Below are positions 24,481 through 32,876 of a stretch of 47,427 nt of DNA, piece by piece. The notes beneath the pieces are model-generated. The model was not told the DNA's origin. It saw only the letters and a program-made list of their open reading frames with translations, and ran no database searches. A program made the translations under genes and the position numbers. Numbering within the stretch: position 1 is the first letter of the stretch; every line of letters begins with the position of its first letter. This DNA comes from Candidatus Rifleibacteriota bacterium (GTDB lineage Bacteria; Muiribacteriota; Ozemobacteria; Ozemobacterales; Ozemobacteraceae): positions 1 through 47,427 of the forward strand of contig JADFXM010000056.1 of the NCBI GenBank assembly GCA_015233565.1, written 5' to 3'.

Positions 24481-27064
24481 AATCCAGCTCCTGTTCGCGA
24501 GTAAGAAGGTTTCCCAAAACTTTCTCTCTCTTTATTTCTCCCAGAACATCCCGAATTCGAGGGCCTTCCTCAAAACCGATATCCACTAGTTCATGGCCTC
24601 CGATTAGCGGTTTGATATTTCTAAGTTTCTCTAAAAATTTGAATACCTTTCGTGACTCACCCTTGTCAAGTGAAAAAGCGACCAAAGAAATTATTGCCTC
24701 CAAAGATAGGGGTGAAAGAAGTTTAAAAAGTCCCCAGTCATCTACAAAATTAGTTTTTGAGAGTAAACCGGGAATAGTTCCCAAAGAAAAAATACAAAAA
24801 GCCGCTATTTTTCTGACCTGTGAATCAATCCCAGCCTCTTTCATTGTTTTGTCAGCTTCATCAACCTGAAGTGGAGATAACAACCCTACCCAATTCACGG
24901 CTTCAGAATTAATTTTTTCTCCAATAACTGAAAATCTTCGGATGATCCCTCTCAGAAGACCAAATCTTTCGGGAAGCTCACTGAATTTCTTCAATTCAGG
25001 ATGTAAAAACTTTATTAAACCTGAATAGAAAAGTCTCTCAAAAATTCGAACCGACATCTGCTCATTGAAACAACGCAGGATTTCTGCTGCAATCCTCTTT
25101 TTGGAAAGAGCTGCTACTACTTGCCTGGAAAGAGCTAGGTCTAGAGCTTTCCTGGTGTCATCTGAAAAATCAAAATGGAATCTTGTGGAAAAACGAATAG
25201 CTCTGAAAATTCGCGTAGGATCTTCAAAAAAGCTTAGAGCGTGCAAAACCCGGATCTTCTTGTTATTCAAATCAGTTAACCCGCCGAAATAGTCGAAAAA
25301 AGAAAAAAAGTTTTCCGGATCCAGGCTTATGGCCATTGCATTGATAGTAAAATCACGTCTGGCAAGGTCGTTGGCTATGCCGGATTTTACCACAAGCGGG
25401 AGTGCACCCACCTCGGAATAATGCTCAATTCTGGCTGAACTGAAATCAATTTTTTGAGATCCGAATTTTAGGCAGGCAGTTCCAAACCGCTCATAAAGCT
25501 TGATTTCAGCCTTCATTTCGGCTTGTAGTTTACTTGCAAAAACTAGCGCGTCACCAGTAAGTACAACATCCAGATCGGAATTGGGGAGTTCCAAAAACAG
25601 GTCTCTAACATATCCACCAACTAGGAAAGCTTTCAATCCACATGTTTTAGCAATCTCACCAATCTGTTTTAGTAAGGAAAGAAGGGAAATCGGAGCAGTT
25701 TTCCGAAACAGCCTTTCTACAAACAGAGAATCCGGATGGTCAAAGTTCTTGGTTGCCGCCTGAAAATGAGATTGATGAGGATAAGGATCCTCTGTGTGTC
25801 TTAGAACATCTCGTGCAGTGATTATTCCAATCGGCTTGTCATCCTCAACCACTGGAATTCTTGAAATATTACCGTTTATCATTATATTCCGGATCAAACC
25901 AAGCGATGTTTCGGGACCTACAAAAGGGTGTTCCACCGGAACAAAGGGCCTAATATCTGAATCCATAACTTTCATTTGAATAGCCCTATCGAGGTCCCGG
26001 CGAGTGATGGTTCCAACATATTTTCCACCCTCAGTAACCACTAGCCCCATAAGGTGGTAACGAAGCATTGTTTCAAGAGTGGTCTCAACATTGGTTGATA
26101 TCTCAACCGAAATTGGGGATGCCGTCATAATCGAAGAAGCCAAAAGATCTCCCTGAATTCCTGATTGAAGCTCTGATAACAGCTTTTCCCTGATTTCGGA
26201 AATCTCAATTTCCGAAATAATAAAAGTCAACCATTCCGTTTGAAATGATATACTCTGATTTTGAAAAACCCTGTTCAAATCAAATTTACTTATTCTGGTT
26301 CGAGCCCAAACTCGCGTTTTACTTGTTCCAGCGATGGCCACTATCATAAAAGACGGATCTTGCCTAGCCCAAACTGCTTCCAAAACCGGGTATACATCCT
26401 GAATATTTCCAGGGCTTTTTACAATCGACATCATTACCGAGCGTCCTTTAATCTCCAGGTCTTCCGTACAAAACAAAATATCCTTCAACAAACCTTTAAG
26501 GCCTTCTCTGAAAGGAAGCAAAATATTATTTGCAACAACTTTCCCTGGAACACCTTTCTTTCTTAAATTAAACAGGATTTCATTATCAATTTCAGTGCTC
26601 TTGGAAGATAAACCAGCCCAGGTTTTTTCGGTAATCGCAATCAAAAAAAGCGCCAGGTCATCCTGGGAAAACCCAATGATGGATTTGAAATTCATTTTCA
26701 ACAGGAATGATGTGATACTTTGAGAATTATATTGTTCATGTTCCACGGGAAACGGAAACCTGGGTGGGACCTGGGAATAACAAACCACGGGCAAATTTTT
26801 TCCACTCAAGACCGAGATCAATTCGGGGTTGTTTTGTTGTACCGAAACTCCCAATAAAGAAACTTTCTCTATTAACTCCCAGTTGACTTTTTGTAAAAAT
26901 ATGGGCCTGAACCACTCTTGTCGTTTCGCGTATTCCCACGCGTTAGAAGCCACCCTTTTCGGCATCAAAAGAAAACTGCGATTATCCTGAATAAGCAAAA
27001 GTCTTGCGGCGGCTAAGAGATCAAAATCCCCGCCGTGTGGAAGACCAATCAAATGATGTTTCAT
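24452..27064 (-). CDS. tRNA nucleotidyltransferase (CCA- or A-adding) with CBS pair and degenerate DHH domain
   Basis: 870 residues in the DHH-CBS-CBS-nucleotidyltransferase layout. The polymerase head (from about 470) has FLVGGYVRDLF, the metal-binding SDLDVVLTGD, ARRDFTINAMA and EDPTRIFRAIRF, so the enzyme adds A or CCA to tRNA 3' ends; which one cannot be read here. Two CBS domains span about 310-430 (YHLMGLVVTEGGKYVGTIT; RIPVVEDDKPIGIITARDVL). The N-terminal 300 residues align in outline with the DHH domain but lack its active site: GDFDLLAAARLL replaces the DxD segment, CYSQVPP stands where DHHP is expected, and the GGGH motif is missing. The start ATG gives MKHHLIGLPHGGDFD. First gene of the run with the M50 protease, fcl and gmd. 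Confidence 0.88.
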   Translation of the reverse strand: MKHHLIGLPHGGDFDLLAAARLLLIQDNRSFLLMPKRVASNAWEYAKRQEWFRPIFLQKVNWELIEKVSLLGVSVQQNNPELISVLSGKNLPVVCYSQVPPRFPFPVEHEQYNSQSITSFLLKMNFKSIIGFSQDDLALFLIAITEKTWAGLSSKSTEIDNEILFNLRKKGVPGKVVANNILLPFREGLKGLLKDILFCTEDLEIKGRSVMMSIVKSPGNIQDVYPVLEAVWARQDPSFMIVAIAGTSKTRVWARTRISKFDLNRVFQNQSISFQTEWLTFIISEIEISEIREKLLSELQSGIQGDLLASSIMTASPISVEISTNVETTLETMLRYHLMGLVVTEGGKYVGTITRRDLDRAIQMKVMDSDIRPFVPVEHPFVGPETSLGLIRNIMINGNISRIPVVEDDKPIGIITARDVLRHTEDPYPHQSHFQAATKNFDHPDSLFVERLFRKTAPISLLSLLKQIGEIAKTCGLKAFLVGGYVRDLFLELPNSDLDVVLTGDALVFASKLQAEMKAEIKLYERFGTACLKFGSQKIDFSSARIEHYSEVGALPLVVKSGIANDLARRDFTINAMAISLDPENFFSFFDYFGGLTDLNNKKIRVLHALSFFEDPTRIFRAIRFSTRFHFDFSDDTRKALDLALSRQVVAALSKKRIAAEILRCFNEQMSVRIFERLFYSGLIKFLHPELKKFSELPERFGLLRGIIRRFSVIGEKINSEAVNWVGLLSPLQVDEADKTMKEAGIDSQVRKIAAFCIFSLGTIPGLLSKTNFVDDWGLFKLLSPLSLEAIISLVAFSLDKGESRKVFKFLEKLRNIKPLIGGHELVDIGFEEGPRIRDVLGEIKREKVLGNLLTREQELDYARRKCTNL

Positions 27065-27109
27065 ATAACCTTTCAGAGGTTATCACCAAGTCATCCGTTT
27101 TGCAAAATT

Positions 27110-27118
27110 TGTTATAAT
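27110..27118 (+). promoter_or_regulatory. Extended -10 promoter of an intergenic unit
   Basis: TGTTATAAT is a perfect extended -10 (TGnTATAAT). The -35 region is poor, as is common with extended -10 promoters. It points rightward, with expected initiation near 27125, at the edge of the inverted repeat; no sizeable gene follows. Confidence 0.6.
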
Positions 27119-27124
27119 TAAACA

Positions 27125-27257
27125 GTAATTCTCGGTGAGTTTTCTCGTAAAATATAGCTATTACAGATTTTTGCACCGAAACTTATCGGAATAATTAGTT
27201 TTTTTAACCTTGCTCAAAATGGCTCTCAAAAACAATCGCCGCGACTCACCGAGAATT
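27125..27257 (+). ncRNA. Candidate structured RNA or leader closed by a 14-bp stem
   Basis: AATTCTCGGTGAGT (27127-27140) and its exact complement ACTCACCGAGAATT (27244-27257) enclose about 103 nt, so a transcript from the promoter just upstream could fold into one closed domain. The interior has a smaller hairpin (CCGA/TCGG around 27176-27189). It shows none of the signatures of tmRNA, RNase P RNA or SRP RNA. It could instead be a pair of protein-binding sites or a small inserted element. Confidence 0.4.
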
Positions 27258-27414
27258 GCTGATAATTAAAGGAGCTTCTTGCAATATTGTATAAAATCTG
27301 CACATCGGACAAAAAAGAAATTCAGGCTTAATGATCATTGTGATATTTTTCGCAAACTTGAATTTGCTAAATTTGCAAGAATCTCAAAGGTTACTGATTT
27401 TCTTTGGAAAAAAC

Positions 27415-27448
27415 AAAAGCCCCGTTTTTTATAATTAACGGGGCTTTT
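27415..27448. terminator. Bidirectional intrinsic terminator
   Basis: AAAAGCCCCGTT and AACGGGGCTTTT (12-bp perfect arms) around a 10-nt loop. A-runs on one side and T-runs on the other let it act on both strands: for the small ORF at 27476-27616 (- strand) and for any + strand transcript from 27125. Confidence 0.85.
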
Positions 27449-27475
27449 AAGGCAACTCCCAAAAATCCTGAGAAA

Positions 27476-27616
27476 TTAAGCTGCTTTTTTCATTTTCTTT
27501 GATAAGTTTTCGGGATTTAGCAAGAACTCTTTCAAAAGATGTTCTGCCGGAAACTTGGAAGAAACGTCTTGGCCATCGATTACAACTTTTCCATTTGTAA
27601 AGATTTCAATAAGCAT
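27476..27616 (-). CDS. 46-residue small protein, unknown
   Basis: An ideal ribosome binding site (AAGGAGG, then TTTA, then ATG) precedes a 46-codon frame starting MLIEIFTNGKVVIDGQDVSS and ending KKMKKAA, with TAA at 27476-27478. A strong terminator lies 28 bp beyond the stop. It sits 46 bp after the TPR gene and may be its last operon member. Composition is soluble: a short beta-like N-terminus then an amphipathic basic tail; no membrane segment or Cys. I do not recognise a family. Confidence 0.7.
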   Translation of the reverse strand: MLIEIFTNGKVVIDGQDVSSKFPAEHLLKEFLLNPENLSKKMKKAA

Positions 27617-27662
27617 TAAACCTCCTTGAACTAATTTCTATTTTGAGCCATGAATGGCTATT

Positions 27663-29528
27663 TTACGGGACAGAAATTTCCTTAAATTTTTCGTCGGAAG
27701 AGGACGCAGTTGAGATAACCCCTGATGAGGTTTTTGGTGTAATATTTATCCCCGCTGAAGAGTTAGACGCTGAATCACCCACTGAAGGACCGATTGATGA
27801 TGAACTCACATCGGAGGAGTTGGAAGTTTCAGTTTCCGAAGAGAAAGTATCACCCATTGCGTTTAAACGGTTTTCAATTTGTCTCCTGGCAAGGTCGGGT
27901 ATATCCGGGTCTTGGAGTCGCATCAACAAGCAATCTCCGGCTTTTTTGGTCTCTCCATCCGAATTCAGTGTATCAACATACATGAAGAAAGTACTTATGC
28001 TTTTTGGGTTGGATTTAACCCCACTTTCCAGAAGCGCCAAAGCATCCTTCAAACGGTCTTGTACTATATATTTTTTTGCGATCATTTTAATGACTTCAGG
28101 GTCCTCTGGGCGTTGCGCAAGCACTCCTTCGAGCAATGCCAGGGATTCCTCCGTAAATTTTTTTGCCGACAGCATTTCTGAAATAGCAATCAGTTCAGGA
28201 ACAATATTTTCATTTGCCTCAGCCTGGAATACTTTTTCCATTCCTTTGTGAATCAAAGATTCGTTTCCCAAAATAGTTGCGGCTTTAATACAAGCAAGAC
28301 TCGTTTCAGATTTTTCCATAGGTTTTAAATCGGCCAGGAGGCTTTCAATTGTTGTTATTACAAGTTCTTCTTCCCCTTGAATTGGAGATCCGGATCTAAG
28401 GGATAGTCGATTAAAAGCTTTTAGCCAATTTAAGCGTATTTTTTCCCGTTCCTCTTCGGATCCGGAATAATACAAAGCCTTACCAATTTTTAAAACCCTG
28501 ATTTCTTGATCGGATTCTGTCAAAGCTTCCATGAGCAGAATATTATCTTCAATATTTTCTATCGGCTGTTTTTCTAAAATTTCCGCAGCTTTTACAAAAT
28601 CTCTGCGCCCTAAATAAAGTTTCGCCAATTTTATTTCGGATTCACGGGCTGTATTTCCTCCTCGCTTGGCTTCGGCAATCAGGAATTTTTCATATTCATC
28701 CCCGCCATCTTTTTCTGTAACCAGCTTATGAATTCCTTCTCGAACGCATTGTGGCAAAAGCCTTGCATCAGTGATAAGATTTATTTTTTTGAGTGTTTCG
28801 CGGGGATTGTCATTTCTGACCTCCCAAGCATCAATGAAACTTTGCAGTTCCTGGCCTGCTTGGCGATCTTCCATCTTATAACTTTCAAGGAACTCTCTCG
28901 AAGAGTGAAAATCACCATTTAAGGCAGCAGTAAATGCCGCATAGAAAATCAATTCCGGTTTTCCGGGATAAGCAAAAGCAGATTTTTTGGATTCTTCAAA
29001 TGCAGAATTCAATGCTCCTCCCTCAATATAAATTTTTATCGAATCTAAAGCCTTTTTAACCTCAATTTCCCTTTTTATATCTGCAAGTATTTTCCTCGCT
29101 CTTGAACCGAATTCTGAATCATTTTGAAGTTTTTCCAATAAATCTTGAGCATTTGAAAGGTGTTTTTCCTGATATTCAAATGTTCCCATATAAAACAAAG
29201 CCCCATGATGATTCGGATTCAATTTCAACACCCGCAGAAAATCTTTTTTGGCATCATTAATTTTTCCTTCTCTCCAAAGAGATTCTGCGGAATAATAAAT
29301 TCGATCTTCAACAGAAGCATCCCCTGCAAAGATTTGAATAGGATATTGCAATAAAAACATCAGAGTAATACAAATTGCATTTATTTCTCGGAGGAAAGAC
29401 ATTGATCTTATACGCGCTCCTAAAGAAACGTAGGCAAATCTCTGCCCAGGATGCTCCCTGCGTAAGATGATTGATGACTCAACAATCATGTGAATCCTTT
29501 TTTCCATTTTTGCGGTTGACTGATTCAT
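27663..29528 (-). CDS. TPR-repeat exported protein with Ser-rich tail
   Basis: 621 residues. Several TPR-like helix pairs are visible, for example AESLWREGKINDAKKDFLRV with LNPNHHGALFYMGT, and ALLEGVLAQRPEDPEVIKMI. A hydrophobic segment at about 50-66 (CITLMFLLQYPIQIFAG) looks like a signal peptide, so the real start may be ATG 29402 (MSFLRE); the ATG at 29528 makes an ATGA overlap with the upstream gene and is kept here. The last 60 residues are Ser/Thr-rich and low in complexity. Probably a periplasmic scaffold; partner unknown. Forms an operon with the smaller TPR gene. Confidence 0.75.
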   Translation of the reverse strand: MNQSTAKMEKRIHMIVESSIILRREHPGQRFAYVSLGARIRSMSFLREINAICITLMFLLQYPIQIFAGDASVEDRIYYSAESLWREGKINDAKKDFLRVLKLNPNHHGALFYMGTFEYQEKHLSNAQDLLEKLQNDSEFGSRARKILADIKREIEVKKALDSIKIYIEGGALNSAFEESKKSAFAYPGKPELIFYAAFTAALNGDFHSSREFLESYKMEDRQAGQELQSFIDAWEVRNDNPRETLKKINLITDARLLPQCVREGIHKLVTEKDGGDEYEKFLIAEAKRGGNTARESEIKLAKLYLGRRDFVKAAEILEKQPIENIEDNILLMEALTESDQEIRVLKIGKALYYSGSEEEREKIRLNWLKAFNRLSLRSGSPIQGEEELVITTIESLLADLKPMEKSETSLACIKAATILGNESLIHKGMEKVFQAEANENIVPELIAISEMLSAKKFTEESLALLEGVLAQRPEDPEVIKMIAKKYIVQDRLKDALALLESGVKSNPKSISTFFMYVDTLNSDGETKKAGDCLLMRLQDPDIPDLARRQIENRLNAMGDTFSSETETSNSSDVSSSSIGPSVGDSASNSSAGINITPKTSSGVISTASSSDEKFKEISVP

Positions 29529-30217
29529 GGAGCATTTTCCAACCTTTCGGCATTTCTCTCAGGAGCTATAGAACCAATCCTCTTATCAACATCTTTATCC
29601 GGTATTTTCACCGAAAGCATATTAGGCATCAGATCAGAGGAAATATTCCTATCCAATGCTGAAGCAGCCGCTTTCCCTAATTGGGAATTGGGAGAAACAC
29701 TTAGAATATGTTCGAAATGAGGTCTGGCTTCATCGGCCCTGCCGAGCTTTGTCAGCAAAATGCCAAGATTGAATCTTGCAGGAAGAAAATCTCCAACCTT
29801 GATTGCTGCATTTAATTCCTTTTCCGAAAGTTCTTCCCATGCAGTTTGATCACCAGGTAAACCTTGTTCCCCTCTAGCCGAGTAGGAGCATCCCAAAAGG
29901 AAATGGGCTTCCGGAGCACATGGTCTTTCATGCACAGCTTTTCGGAAAGCCCAAATAGCTTGTTCATACTCTCTTTGCTGGAAATATCGCTTTCCTCGTT
30001 TCATCCAACTCGAAAAGTCTATCTCAGGTTTAAAGAGGAATGCCGACATTCCTTTCTCCCCTTTCCTGCCTTCAAGAGGAGGAATCGGAGCCTCAGGAAT
30101 ATAGGAATCATCGTTTTCAAGCGAGTCTATATTCGTTTCAAGCCTTGCTTTTCCAAGACTTAATAGGAAAAGAAGGCCAATAACAGAAATAATGAAAAAA
30201 AATCTATTTATTATCAT
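29525..30217 (-). CDS. TPR-repeat exported protein
   Basis: 230 residues. An N-terminal hydrophobic segment (RFFFIISVIGLLFLLSLG) is a signal peptide or anchor. TPR-like units follow: RGKRYFQQREYEQAIWAFRK, then APEAHFLLGCSYSARG and ARFNLGILLTKLGRADEARP. ATG 30217 is preferred to the TTG at 30226. First gene of the TPR pair; its stop overlaps the next start (ATGA). Function not known beyond protein-protein interaction. Confidence 0.75.
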   Translation of the reverse strand: MIINRFFFIISVIGLLFLLSLGKARLETNIDSLENDDSYIPEAPIPPLEGRKGEKGMSAFLFKPEIDFSSWMKRGKRYFQQREYEQAIWAFRKAVHERPCAPEAHFLLGCSYSARGEQGLPGDQTAWEELSEKELNAAIKVGDFLPARFNLGILLTKLGRADEARPHFEHILSVSPNSQLGKAAASALDRNISSDLMPNMLSVKIPDKDVDKRIGSIAPERNAERLENAP

Positions 30218-30593
30218 AATATCCAAGATTTAGGTCGACAAAATACCCTCTGATAATTACAAGCAAATTACAGATTTACCACTTAACCGCATCCCATCTT
30301 GATTTACGACAAAAAAAAATTTCCGACCATAAGAAGCGTCAACCTCTTTTTAGGCGTTATTGAAAAAAATCAGAATTCCAATTCCCGAGGATATAGTCTG
30401 AGATCATTTTCCCAAAACCTGAAAACGTGAACTCGTTTGGATGAGATTCCTGCCATAGCTTTTGGATTATTTGGTCTCAGAACAAAATTCGGGCTGAAAA
30501 CTTTTTAATCTCTACGGAATCAGCTTTTGAAGCTGAGCATCGAAGAAAATGAAGTTTACGACAACAGGGATTCTGAAAATAGTTTCCAGATAG
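30218..30593. other. Intergenic stretch
   Basis: About 375 bp between the TPR operon start and the carD terminator. It presumably holds the promoter of the TPR genes, but I see no clear -35/-10 pair and no RNA gene. Confidence 0.4.
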
Positions 30594-30616
30594 AAAAAAA
30601 AGACCCAAAAGGGTCT
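30594..30616 (-). terminator. Intrinsic terminator of carD
   Basis: On the - strand AGACCC, loop TTTT, GGGTCT is followed by a run of T. It lies 61 bp after the carD stop codon. Confidence 0.85.
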
Positions 30617-30676
30617 GGTTGAATTAAATTGGAATTAACTATCACAGGGCTCAAAATGAACCCATATTAGTCGAAT

Positions 30677-31186
30677 TTAAAAGACAACTTCTTCCATGGC
30701 TTCATCAAGAAGCAATCTTGCATCTTGATCAATTATGCTTTTGGAAAAAACAATTTCAGAGATTAGAAGCTGGCGTGCGGTTTCAAAAAGGGATTTATCT
30801 TTAGTACCAAGAGGTTTGTTCAAGCTTCTTCTGTAAAGAAGTCGGTACACTTTGGCTACTTGGAGAAGATCTCCACTTTGGATCTTTTCGAGATATTCCC
30901 TGTAGCGTTGATGAAAACTTTTACTTTCTTCCTCTTCGGCTTCGGAAAAATTTTCACTCAGAGTTTCGAAGATCCCTTCGATGTTTGTATTTCCACTCAC
31001 TGGCCTAAGACCGACCTTATCAGCCATTTCCACTGGAACCATTACCTGTCCAAGATCACTATAGGGGAAGTCAATGACATAATAATTCATCATCTTTCCA
31101 CGAATCTCTCTTTTCTGAACAGCGCGCATGATCCCGGCGCCATGAATTGGATGAACAATGGGGGAACCAACAGAGAATTGTAACAT
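30677..31186 (-). CDS. CarD/CdnL-family transcription regulator
   Basis: Binds the RNA polymerase beta subunit and stabilises open promoter complexes. The N-terminal CarD/TRCF RNAP-interaction domain is clear (FSVGSPIVHPIHGAGIM, then NYYVIDFPYSDLGQVMVPV), followed by an all-helical C-terminal domain (YREYLEKIQSGDLLQVAKVY, KSLFETARQLLISEI). 169 residues from ATG 31186, which has AGGAG 9 nt upstream; an earlier in-frame ATG at 31222 adds 12 residues with no family match. Transcribed separately from rplY, which has its own terminator. Confidence 0.92.
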   Translation of the reverse strand: MLQFSVGSPIVHPIHGAGIMRAVQKREIRGKMMNYYVIDFPYSDLGQVMVPVEMADKVGLRPVSGNTNIEGIFETLSENFSEAEEEESKSFHQRYREYLEKIQSGDLLQVAKVYRLLYRRSLNKPLGTKDKSLFETARQLLISEIVFSKSIIDQDARLLLDEAMEEVVF

Positions 31187-31343
31187 GCAACTAAACTCCT
31201 GAAATTGAATTGAAACCACCAAAATTCCGAGGAAAAAGAACCATTTCGACGAAAAAAAACGAAAGTTCAGCTAAGGAATGAATTTCAAAAGAAAACAGAA
31301 GAAACTGTCTAGTTTTATTCAAAAACTTCCCTCGAAATTAATA

Positions 31344-31374
31344 ATCTCCCCTTTTTTAAAGGGGAAGGGGAGAT
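31344..31374 (-). terminator. Intrinsic terminator of rplY
   Basis: Arms ATCTCCCCTT and AAGGGGAGAT (10 bp, perfect) form a hairpin 35 bp after the rplY stop. A competing pairing of inner CCCC and GGGG is possible. The T-run after it is weak. Confidence 0.65.
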
Positions 31375-31408
31375 GAAACCTTTAAAAAGGACATTCGAAC
31401 AAAAATCG

Positions 31409-32095
31409 TCACTTTTTCGGCGCAGCCTGAGCTTGGGGCTGGGCGGCGGCGGGAGCTGCTGCGGGCGCTGCGCCTGCGGCAGGAGTGGCACCGGGTGCTG
31501 CAGCCGCTGCTTCTGCGGTTGTTCCGGCGGCTGGAGCTTCTTCCTTGACGACGGACATCTGGCAAAGAGTGAGTTTCGGATTCGAAATAATCTTGAATTC
31601 GCTCTTTGGGATATCACTAATATGCAAGGAATCACCAACATTTAGATTTGTAACATCAACGGTAATTTCCGTAGGAATCTTGGAAGGCAAACACTCGATA
31701 CGCACTGTACGCGTCTGAGTGGTAAAAATCGCTCCAAATTTCTTTCCAATCGGCTCTCCGGTGAATCTTAAATCGACTTCAACCTTGATTGGGGCATTCC
31801 AATCAATCGCTTGGAAATCAAGGTGAGTAAAAGCTCGGGACATAGGATCTTTCTGGTAATCTCTGACTACCACATCACGCGCAGCTTCTTTGCCACTAAA
31901 ATCAATTTTGATTATTGAATTTCTTGTAGCTTTTGAAAGCGTACTTTCCAGATCGCGTTTCTTGATAGAACAATGAACCGGCGAAATACCTTTTCCATAG
32001 ATGACGGCGGGGATTACACCTGTGGATCTCATCCGTCTCGAGTGACCTTTTCCAATCGTCGTTCTTACTTCAGCGTTTAAAACAAACTCTGCCAT
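31409..32095 (-). CDS. rplY: 50S ribosomal protein L25 (general stress protein CTC type)
   Basis: Binds 5S rRNA. 228 residues: an N-terminal L25 domain (TTIGKGHSRRMRSTGVIPAV, IYGKG) and a CTC-type C-terminal beta domain (VDLRFTGEPIGKKFGAIF, PTEITVDVTNLNVGDSLHI). It then has an added tail of about 45 residues made of Ala, Pro, Gly and Gln. The tail is encoded by markedly GC-rich DNA in an AT-rich genome. GGAGG precedes the ATG, and a good promoter lies 40 bp upstream of it. Confidence 0.95.
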   Translation of the reverse strand: MAEFVLNAEVRTTIGKGHSRRMRSTGVIPAVIYGKGISPVHCSIKKRDLESTLSKATRNSIIKIDFSGKEAARDVVVRDYQKDPMSRAFTHLDFQAIDWNAPIKVEVDLRFTGEPIGKKFGAIFTTQTRTVRIECLPSKIPTEITVDVTNLNVGDSLHISDIPKSEFKIISNPKLTLCQMSVVKEEAPAAGTTAEAAAAAPGATPAAGAAPAAAPAAAQPQAQAAPKK

Positions 32096-32134
32096 AGAAC
32101 CTCCAAATTATAATATCGGCATTAAAGATTACCC

Positions 32135-32163
32135 AGTATAACACCTTTCAGAAAAAGAATCAA
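32135..32163 (-). promoter_or_regulatory. Sigma-70-type promoter of rplY
   Basis: TTGATT (32163-32158), 17-bp spacer, TATACT (32140-32135) with an upstream TG. Together with the rimP operon promoter it shows this organism uses standard -35/-10 elements. Confidence 0.75.
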
Positions 32164-32876
32164 ACAACCCGAAGATCAGCCATGACAAATTCCCCCCTCG
32201 TTTTTTTTCTCAGTGTACCGCTTTCGATGCAAAAAAAAAAAATCAACAAAAATTAACTCGTTGCAATAACGAATGTTCACGGTTGTTTTCACACCCTTAT
32301 TTTTCGAAATTTCCGTGAAAGACACCAATGAAGTATCCCTAATCCCTTGAAAAGGTAATTCAACAAATCGTGGAGCTCACCAGAAGATAGCAAGCTCCTT
32401 TAAGATAGCCATGAATATTGATTTAGAGAGCTTCTACTCTTTCTCAGTAGCTACATTTTCCGGAAGGAATTCAAAGGTCAGAATTCCTGGTATCGATAGT
32501 TTGCATTTTCTCGGAAAAGGGCTTCAAAAGGTAGTTTTCTGATTTTGGAATACTTTTCGGTTGGATTTTATCCTGAGACCAACTTACATAAAACTAAATC
32601 AGAAGATTCCTTCCAAAGCAAGTTGACAATTCATCAATCGAAAAAATGGTATCAAATTTAAATCCCCGAGATTGGGATGTCTGTCGAATCAATGTCCAAA
32701 AGGAAATTTTTTTGAATTGAGCGAAAGTCAACTTCAAAAACAATATCACTTCAATCAAAAATGCTTCTCAATGATCAAATCTATATTTTTTATTAACTGG
32801 CCCAAATTGAAAACAAAAATTTTGCCAAATTATCTAAATGTCGTAAAATGCCATAAAATCTTTACAGGAAAAAACA
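32164..32876. other. Long intergenic stretch between divergent genes
   Basis: About 700 bp of AT-rich sequence between the rplY promoter and the DUF362 gene. It contains A- and T-runs. A 76-codon frame at 32672-32902 has no Shine-Dalgarno and no family look and overlaps the next gene. No tRNA, riboswitch or strong repeat is visible. Confidence 0.4.

Noticed and set aside
26290..26310. GGTTCGAGCCC resembling a tRNA T-arm
   Set aside because: Inside the cca coding region with no matching acceptor or anticodon arms.
27279..27434. 51-codon frame from TTG in the 27-kb unit
   Set aside because: Not listed as a gene: Shine-Dalgarno only 4 nt away, no recognisable family, stop inside the terminator loop. 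Kept as part of a finding.
27646..27659. AGCCAT-GA-ATGGCT dyad just after the TPR gene stop codon
   Set aside because: Short and not followed by a T-run; a much better terminator lies downstream of the small ORF.
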